Below, piece by piece: positions 7,543-12,002 of a DNA stretch of 12,002 bases (position 1 is the stretch's first letter; each line of letters begins with the position of its first letter). The notes beneath the pieces were generated by a model. That model ran no database searches. It was not told the origin of the DNA and saw only the letters and a list, made by a program, of their open reading frames with translations. The DNA is from Deltaproteobacteria bacterium (GTDB taxonomy: Bacteria; Myxococcota_A; SURF-8): the NCBI GenBank assembly GCA_029570245.1, contig JAKQSH010000059.1:1-12002 (forward strand), in the 5' to 3' direction. The position numbers and the translations under genes were made by a program.

Positions 7543-7573
7543 TTAAACACCGCCGCAACGGGGAACTGTCACC
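7543..7573 (-). promoter_or_regulatory. Candidate autoregulatory ECF promoter of the sigma operon
   Basis: On the minus strand, GGTGACAG (7573-7566) is followed after 15 bases by GTGTTTAA (7550-7543). TGACAG is a reasonable ECF -35 core, and GTGTTTAA resembles the CGTCTAA-type -10 elements used by many ECF factors. The predicted start, near 7537, would give a short leader before the GTG at 7515. ECF factors commonly activate their own operon, which makes the position plausible. This is motif reasoning only, without a known binding matrix for this sigma factor. Confidence 0.4.
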
Positions 7574-7629
7574 CGTCCGAAAAAAAATTATCTCAAGTTT
7601 GCAAAAGCCGGCAGCAGACTTGGTTTTTT

Positions 7630-7659
7630 ATTTTAGCATCAACATGCCGCAGTACGCAA
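7630..7659 (-). promoter_or_regulatory. Candidate sigma-70 promoter reading toward the sigma operon
   Basis: TTGCGT (7659-7654) and TAAAAT (7635-7630) on the minus strand are separated by 18 bases. Such a promoter could supply a basal level of the sigma/anti-sigma/caspase transcript, with a leader of about 110 bases. The -10 match is good and the -35 is fair. Confidence 0.35.
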
Positions 7660-7785
7660 AAATTACGCCGGAATGATCCTCATTTTAAACAGGTTTCTAA
7701 CATTATTAATAAAAACCCGGACAGAACAGCCGGAATCAATTCTGACACCGGGGGACGGAATTTTTCTCCGGGAAACACATAAATT

Positions 7786-7814
7786 TTGACCGCAGACTCC
7801 GTTGCCGCTATAAT
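7786..7814 (+). promoter_or_regulatory. Near-consensus sigma-70 promoter of the Clp unfoldase gene
   Basis: TTGACC (7786-7791) and a perfect TATAAT (7809-7814) are separated by the optimal 17 bases. Transcription should start near 7821, about 50 bases before the ATG. This is the best promoter match I found in the window and suggests steady housekeeping-type expression rather than dependence on the neighbouring ECF factor. No CIRCE-like inverted repeat or CtsR-like heptanucleotide repeat is seen around it. Confidence 0.8.
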
Positions 7815-7871
7815 TTACATTCAATATCTGATCATTAGTGTATTTCTATTTTTTCAGACACTGGAGCAGGA

Positions 7872-10259
7872 ATGGCGCGGCCTTACAATTGGGAATTGAA
7901 GTATCTGCTCAACGCCGCTTTTGAATCGGCTGACGAGTTCGGCGAAAAGCTCAACAGTTTACAGCTTCTTTTTGCCGTTTTCATGTTCAACAACTCGGCC
8001 CGCATGCTGTTTGAGGAGCAGAATATTTCGGAAGAACGCCTTATTTCGTTTTCCGGCCACTGCCGCCCTGAACCGGATCGGCGTGTTGAAGAAATCCTCG
8101 ATCTGGCTTCCGGCATTTCCGCCAAATACGGCGATGTTGACGTAAACTGTCTGCATCTGGTGGTGGCGATCTGCCGCACTCCAGACTGCATGGCATACCA
8201 CGTTATGAAAAGCGCCGACGTTCCCATTTCAAATATCCGCACCAAGGCCGTTTCACTGCTGGCCAATCTGCCTGATCGTTATCAGAAGCTTTTTGCCCAG
8301 AACAGCCGTATGGCCGGCAGCCGCCAGTCGCAGATTTCGGCACCTGCGCGCCCTGCGATACAGCGCAACCCTTCGCCGCCCAAATCTGTTTCGTTTTCGA
8401 GCGCTGTCACAGCTTCAGTCGGCGGACCTGGCGCAGAGCGCGGCGATTTCGGCCTGACGGACGCTTTAAACGGCGAAAATGGAAGTGTGCTTGAAGGCAT
8501 TGCCGACGACATGATAGCTCTGGCGCTGGAAGGCACATATGAGGCCGTCAGCGGCTTCGAACGTGAAAGCGTTGAGCTTGTGGACATTCTGAACAAGCGT
8601 CGCGCAAACAACCCTATAATAGTCGGGCCGCCGGGCGTTGGAAAAACGGCACTGGTGGAAGGCCTGGCATGGCGTGCGGCGCATCAGCCGGAAAACCTGC
8701 CCGGATTCGGAACACGCAGGCTGATGCGACTTGAAATTCCTCGGATTCTGCAAGGCACGCACCTGCGCGGTTCGCTGGCAAAACGCATGGAAACTCTGCG
8801 TGCGGAATTGCGTGCGGGTGACGAAAAGGTTGTGTTTTTTGTGGATGAAATTCACCAGCTGATGAACGCCGCCAGCGACGCTTACGCCGAGCTGGCGCAG
8901 GAATTCAAAGCCGGTCTGTCCGCCGGGGATTTTTCCTGCATCGGAACCAGCACCTGGGATGATTATAACGCCGCCATCGACAAAGACCCGGCTTTTTCGC
9001 GTTATTTCCACATTCTCGAACTCAAGGAGCCGGATGAGGCGGCCACGCTTGCCATACTGCGGCAGTCGGCGCCGTCGTATTCGAAATATCACGAAGTCGA
9101 ATTCGACGATGAAGCGCTGTTGCAGGCGGTGCGGCTTTCGACGCGCTATATTAACGATCGCAGCCAGCCCGACAAGGCGCTGTCGCTGCTGGACATGGCC
9201 GCCTCGCGCGCCCATCGCGAAGGACGCGACATTGTGGATGTGCGGCTGCTGGCCGAACTGGTGGCGCAGATCGCCGAAATTCCCACGGAACAGCTCGTTA
9301 TTTCGGAAAGCGACCGTTATCTGCAACTTGAAGAAAGACTGGCCGAACGCATTATCGGACACGAAATCGCACTCAAACGCCTTTCCGACGTGCTGCGGCG
9401 CAATGCCGCCGGTTTCAGAGGCGAGCGCCCCATAGGCAGTTTCCTTTTCGCCGGCCCGACCGGCGTCGGAAAAACGGAAGTTGCAAAAGCGCTGGCCTGC
9501 GAGCTTTTCGGTTCGCCGGATCACATGGTGCGCTTCGACATGTCCGAATTCTCAGAGGCTCATTCGCTGGCGCGTCTTATCGGCGCACCTCCGGGATACG
9601 TGGGTTACAACGAAGGCGGTCAGCTCACCGAAGCCTTGCGCCGCAAGCCGTTCCAGATAGTGCTGCTTGACGAAATAGAGAAGGCCCATCACGATGTGAT
9701 TCAGGTGCTGTTGCAGATTCTTGACGACGGGCGCCTGACTGACGGACGCGGAAGACGCGTTGATTTCTCGAACGCCGTAATAATAATGACCAGCAATCTG
9801 GGTTCGCGCCTTTTCGACAGTCCCGAAAAACGCCGCAGCGGGGTTGGTTTTGCCGCCGAGAGTTCCGACGCCTATACCGATGTTGTTGCAGGCGTCATAG
9901 AGGAAATACGGGCCGCATTCCCGCCGGAGCTTTTCAACCGCATAGACGAAAAGCTGGTCTTCGAACCGCTGACGCGCTCTCAGGTCGCGCAGGTAGCCAT
10001 GCTGCTGCTGCGATCTACGGCGCGCAAGCTCTTTTCGGAGCGGCGTATCAGCCTGCTTTTTGATGAAAATCTCTGCAATTATCTGGCGGACAACGGAGGC
10101 TTCGAAGCCCGTTACGGCGCACGTCCGATGCGTCGTGCAATACAGACGCTGGTTGAAGGTCCGCTGGCTGCCGGCATACTGAGCGGCGAGTTCCGCGAGG
10201 GCGACACTATTTCGGCGCATCCCACATCGGACGGCGGTCTGAAATTCGTAAGGCAGTAA
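7872..10259 (+). CDS. ClpA/ClpC-type AAA+ unfoldase lacking an M domain
   Basis: This is a 795-residue, two-ring Hsp100 ATPase; GGAG at 7863-7866 supports the ATG. The N-domain has two divergent Clp_N repeats (about 10-58 and 72-132), then a low-complexity linker (140-205). D1 has Walker A GPPGVGKT (252-259) and Walker B VFFVDEIH (321-328). D2 has Walker A GPTGVGKT (528-535), LLDEIEK (598-604), sensor 1 TSN (640-642), Arg finger FNR (688-690), sensor 2 GAR (749-751) and intact pore loop GYVGY (575-579). No coiled-coil M domain is inserted in D1, as in ClpA and unlike ClpB/ClpC. VGF at 658-660 sits where ClpC docks ClpP, so a degradation role with ClpP is likely. Oddities in D1: the pore-loop KYRG is HLRG (297-300), and the Arg pair of ERRF is SRYF (376-379). 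No ClpP or ClpS gene lies in the window. Confidence 0.93.
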   Translation: MARPYNWELKYLLNAAFESADEFGEKLNSLQLLFAVFMFNNSARMLFEEQNISEERLISFSGHCRPEPDRRVEEILDLASGISAKYGDVDVNCLHLVVAICRTPDCMAYHVMKSADVPISNIRTKAVSLLANLPDRYQKLFAQNSRMAGSRQSQISAPARPAIQRNPSPPKSVSFSSAVTASVGGPGAERGDFGLTDALNGENGSVLEGIADDMIALALEGTYEAVSGFERESVELVDILNKRRANNPIIVGPPGVGKTALVEGLAWRAAHQPENLPGFGTRRLMRLEIPRILQGTHLRGSLAKRMETLRAELRAGDEKVVFFVDEIHQLMNAASDAYAELAQEFKAGLSAGDFSCIGTSTWDDYNAAIDKDPAFSRYFHILELKEPDEAATLAILRQSAPSYSKYHEVEFDDEALLQAVRLSTRYINDRSQPDKALSLLDMAASRAHREGRDIVDVRLLAELVAQIAEIPTEQLVISESDRYLQLEERLAERIIGHEIALKRLSDVLRRNAAGFRGERPIGSFLFAGPTGVGKTEVAKALACELFGSPDHMVRFDMSEFSEAHSLARLIGAPPGYVGYNEGGQLTEALRRKPFQIVLLDEIEKAHHDVIQVLLQILDDGRLTDGRGRRVDFSNAVIIMTSNLGSRLFDSPEKRRSGVGFAAESSDAYTDVVAGVIEEIRAAFPPELFNRIDEKLVFEPLTRSQVAQVAMLLLRSTARKLFSERRISLLFDENLCNYLADNGGFEARYGARPMRRAIQTLVEGPLAAGILSGEFREGDTISAHPTSDGGLKFVRQ

Positions 10260-10450
10260 CTCCGCCGTATTTTCGTATTAATACTGTACAATAAAGCACA
10301 TCCGCGCGCGCTTTCATTACGGCGACGACGCGAAATTCATGCCGGATCATCGAAAACTGCTCAGCGGAATATCCAGTCCGGTCTTGCCAGGCGTACACCT
10401 TTCCTGCTAACATGAATAAATTCGAAACCATTCGCTTCAGGACGGTTTTA
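10260..10450. other. Short intergenic region with a GTATTAATAC palindrome
   Basis: This gap follows the Clp gene and precedes the supported start of the next gene. It holds a perfect 10-bp palindrome, GTATTAATAC (10275-10284), overlapping a TACAAT (10287-10292) that could be a -10 box without a good -35. A weak TTGCCA (10384-10389) lies nearer the next gene. No intrinsic terminator with a U-tract is visible after the Clp stop, so read-through is possible. Confidence 0.3.
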
Positions 10451-11323
10451 ATGCGGACCGGAATTGCGCTGTTTATTCTGTTTTTTATATTGAACTCCGC
10501 TGCTGCGGAAGCCGCGCACGTCTGGCCCCAAACCGACTATTCGCCCAAAAGCCGCGTGGGGCTTGAAATTGCCTTCGGAGAAATGAAGGAACCGGTTCCG
10601 GCGGACTGGCTGCATTATCTGTTCAATCTGGATTTCAACGTCATCGAAAATCTTCATCTGCGGCTGGGAGTGCCTTTTTCGGGTTATCAGGGCGCTTATG
10701 GCAAAGATAATTTCATTCGCGGCAACATCATGCTCGGTGCAAGCTACATGTATCCGGTCACACCCTGGCTGCATGTGGGCGGCGGTCTGCGGCTTTTTAC
10801 TCCGACATACGAATCAGCCGAGCCCCCCTCCACCGGGTTGACGACCGATCCGCGCCGGGCGTTGCTTTCGCACTGGCACTACCGATTTCAGTACGCCATG
10901 GAAGACTATTTTCCGATCTCGCCTGAAATCGGTCTGCGCCTGATGCGCTGGAACTTTTTCAGCCAGACGGATTTCGGCTTCACCTATGCCTTCGAGGTGG
11001 ACGAAAACGAACGATACAATCGCGAGTATCACATGTGGATGCTGCATTACGCCTTCGCACTGGGATACGATTTCTGGGGCTACGCCGAATTATGCGTTTC
11101 AATTACCGGAATTGCCGACCCGGATACGGGCGGAAAACACATGCAGAGCCTTACCGGCAACCCGATGTATACCGGGCGCAACATGCACGTTTTAAGCATC
11201 GGACCGCGCGGACAGTACAAGTGGGCGGCATTTTTCTTCGAGGCTTCATTCCCGCTGGAAAAGGATTTCCGGGAAGTGCTCGACCCCTACTACCATTTTA
11301 CCTTTCAGGTGGAATTTCCTTAA
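10451..11323 (+). CDS. Predicted outer-membrane beta-barrel protein of unknown function
   Basis: With the ATG at 10451 the protein has 290 residues. That start has AGGA at 10439-10442 eight bases upstream and gives a clean signal peptide (MRTGIALFILFF, then AAAEAA near the cleavage site). An in-frame ATG at 10412 would add 13 residues (303 in total) but has no Shine-Dalgarno sequence. The mature part is rich in Gly and aromatic residues in alternating strands, for example LHLRLGVPFSGY, LHVGGGLRLFTP and FTYAFEV. It ends in HFTFQVEFP, a strand like the terminal strand of outer-membrane barrels, although the last residue is Pro rather than Phe. No family is recognised. It is not clearly in an operon with the Clp gene, being 191 bases away. 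Confidence 0.75.
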   Translation: MRTGIALFILFFILNSAAAEAAHVWPQTDYSPKSRVGLEIAFGEMKEPVPADWLHYLFNLDFNVIENLHLRLGVPFSGYQGAYGKDNFIRGNIMLGASYMYPVTPWLHVGGGLRLFTPTYESAEPPSTGLTTDPRRALLSHWHYRFQYAMEDYFPISPEIGLRLMRWNFFSQTDFGFTYAFEVDENERYNREYHMWMLHYAFALGYDFWGYAELCVSITGIADPDTGGKHMQSLTGNPMYTGRNMHVLSIGPRGQYKWAAFFFEASFPLEKDFREVLDPYYHFTFQVEFP

Positions 11324-11360
11324 CGCAACACGAGAACGGCATGAACAGGATTGCAGCCCC

Positions 11361-11436
11361 GGGCAATTGCCCTGTCGATTAACGACTCAATCCGGAAAGC
11401 AACGCCGGACATGGCGGATGCAAGCCCTGCGGGGCT
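11361..11436. repeat. Palindrome and small hairpin between convergent genes
   Basis: A perfect 12-base palindrome GGGCAATTGCCC (11361-11372) and a 5-bp hairpin AGCCC-TGCG-GGGCT (11423-11436) lie in the 121-base gap between convergent genes. Neither has a U-tract on either strand, so I do not call a terminator. The hairpin lies eight bases past the stop of the minus-strand gene. Confidence 0.3.
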
Positions 11437-11444
11437 GAGTGGTG

Positions 11445-12002
11445 TTATCTGCCGCCCATCATGTCCTGCGTGCAGCGCACGCGGTAGGTTACGTCTTTGT
11501 CGGAAGTGTAAATTGATCCGTACTGGAAATCAACCAGCCATGCGTATTCGCCGTTATCCGGGTCGATCTGCGAAGTCCAGTAACCGGAACACTCTCCTTC
11601 CAGTTCCGCCGCGAAATAACATCCTCCCGAACCTGAACCGCCGTAATAATCGCAACCATCCGAGCAGGATTGATCGACACAGTCCCAGTCAACACAAATT
11701 CCGTCGTCAAGATTGCAGCTTCCTCCAACAGCGGTTGCCGGACAACCTGTAATGAGCGAACGTAATTCACTGATACCCGGCAGATGCCAGTCCGCACCGC
11801 CGAGTTCCAGATTTTCACAGTAAGCCAGAGCGTCTTCCAGCGATAAGCCGTAAGCGTCTTCGGGTGCTGATTTCTGCCATATCAAGCCTGTAGCAGGATC
11901 GGTCCAGGTGCCGTCGGGCGTGTCGTCGCCGTCGGGCGTGTCGTCACCGTCGGGCGTATCGTCGCCGTCGGGCGTATCGTCGCCGTCGGGCGTATCGTCG
12001 CC
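11445..12002 (-). CDS. DUF1566 (Lcl-type) domain protein with DDTPDG repeat linker, 5' end outside window
   Basis: The frame is open to the right edge; 185 residues are visible. From the N-terminal side it starts with five GDDTPD repeats. It continues TWTDPATGLIWQ and then the DUF1566 pattern: ALAYCENLELGGADWHLP with a following ISELRSLI, later GYWTSQ, and a terminal YRVRCTQ. These are the usual landmarks of DUF1566/Lcl C-terminal domains, which occur in exported or surface proteins of unclear role, often behind acidic linkers. A Cys-rich insert with seven Cys between about 55 and 89 residues after the TTG at 11885 suggests disulfides, consistent with export. The N-terminal signal or lipobox is not visible. 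Stop TAA at 11447-11445. It converges with the beta-barrel gene. Confidence 0.82.
   Translation of the reverse strand, partial: GDDTPDGDDTPDGDDTPDGDDTPDGDDTPDGTWTDPATGLIWQKSAPEDAYGLSLEDALAYCENLELGGADWHLPGISELRSLITGCPATAVGGSCNLDDGICVDWDCVDQSCSDGCDYYGGSGSGGCYFAAELEGECSGYWTSQIDPDNGEYAWLVDFQYGSIYTSDKDVTYRVRCTQDMMGGR
11913..12002 (-). repeat. 18-bp in-frame tandem repeat encoding GDDTPD, at least five copies
   Basis: Five perfect-length 18-bp units begin at 11913, 11931, 11949, 11967 and 11985 and run to the window edge, so more copies are likely outside. Each encodes Gly-Asp-Asp-Thr-Pro-Asp. The three units nearest the edge are identical (second Asp codon GAT); the two nearest the DUF1566 domain use GAC, and one has GGT for Gly. 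The unit length keeps the frame, so copy-number change would alter linker length, not switch the gene off. Confidence 0.95.

Larger units (their letters stand above)
7516..7871. other. Divergent intergenic control region between the sigma operon and the Clp gene
   Basis: This 356-base stretch has no gene that I can support. It contains a near-consensus sigma-70 promoter facing right (7786-7814), a sigma-70-like candidate facing left (7630-7659), and an ECF-like candidate facing left close to the sigma gene (7543-7573). The middle part (7576-7740) is AT-rich, with runs of A/T around 7580-7588 and 7623-7635. No strong intrinsic terminator or large inverted repeat was found. Confidence 0.6.

Noticed and set aside
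7715..7780. Intrinsic terminator in the divergent region near the CCGG repeats and T-runs
   Set aside because: Possible stems are only four to five base pairs with large loops, too weak to call.
6961..7782. Plus-strand open frame of 273 codons opposite the sigma factor gene and its upstream region
   Set aside because: It overlaps the clear ECF sigma gene in antisense, its translation shows no domain, and there is no ribosome site at its start.
8466..9524. Long minus-strand open frame (352 codons) opposite the Clp ATPase gene
   Set aside because: It is antisense to highly conserved AAA+ motifs, has no recognisable domain, and arises from the codon bias of the plus-strand gene.
10412..10450. 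Upstream in-frame ATG as the start of the beta-barrel gene
   Set aside because: No Shine-Dalgarno sequence precedes it, whereas the ATG at 10451 has AGGA at good spacing and gives a compact signal peptide. It remains possible.
11883..11885. TTG as the start codon of the DUF1566 gene
   Set aside because: The frame continues upstream through WTDPATG and the GDDTPD repeats, both typical parts of such proteins, so the real start lies beyond the window edge.
11913..12002. CRISPR array at the right edge
   Set aside because: Units are contiguous 18-bp repeats with no spacers and encode a regular peptide in frame with the DUF1566 domain.

Overview
This window comes from a Gram-negative bacterium. 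It contains several Sec-type signal peptides, two predicted outer-membrane beta-barrel segments, and a trans-envelope ECF sigma/anti-sigma pair. I cannot name the species. The combination of a DUF4175-type coiled-coil protein with a peptidase-MA/TPR protein, an exported caspase with surface repeats, and a DUF1566 protein with an Asp-rich DDTPDG linker resembles uncultured deltaproteobacterial, Myxococcota-like or neighbouring lineages. That placement is inference from gene style only.

Layout, left to right. (1) 1-3110, plus strand: the 3' part of a long coiled-coil protein with a DUF4175-like C-terminus, then an exported HExxH peptidase with TPR repeats, joined by an ATGA overlap. (2) 3111-3603: a GC-rich hairpin, a tRNA-Leu(CAG) gene on the minus strand with encoded CCA and a strong intrinsic terminator, then a probable promoter for the next gene. 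(3) 3604-3891, plus strand: a small acidic protein resembling colicin D immunity proteins, with no toxin beside it. (4) 3900-7515, minus strand: a compact three-gene operon in the order ECF sigma factor, single-pass membrane anti-sigma factor with a DUF4384-like sensor domain, and exported caspase-family protease fused to a repeat array and an outer-membrane-type C-terminus. (5) 7516-7871: a divergent control region with a near-consensus sigma-70 promoter reading right and candidate promoters reading left. (6) 7872-10259, plus strand: a ClpA/ClpC-type AAA+ unfoldase without an M domain. (7) 10451-11323, plus strand: a signal-peptide protein that looks like an outer-membrane beta-barrel. (8) 11445 to the right edge, minus strand: a DUF1566 protein entered from an 18-bp tandem repeat, its 5' end outside the window.

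The most interesting block is 3900-10259. An envelope-stress type sigma/anti-sigma pair appears to control an exported caspase that carries its own outer-membrane anchor. It is transcribed divergently from a Clp unfoldase that keeps a ClpP-docking VGF tripeptide but has lost the D1 pore-loop tyrosine. One reading is a proteolytic envelope-stress or cell-fate module. The joint function of the two divergent units is inferred from position only.
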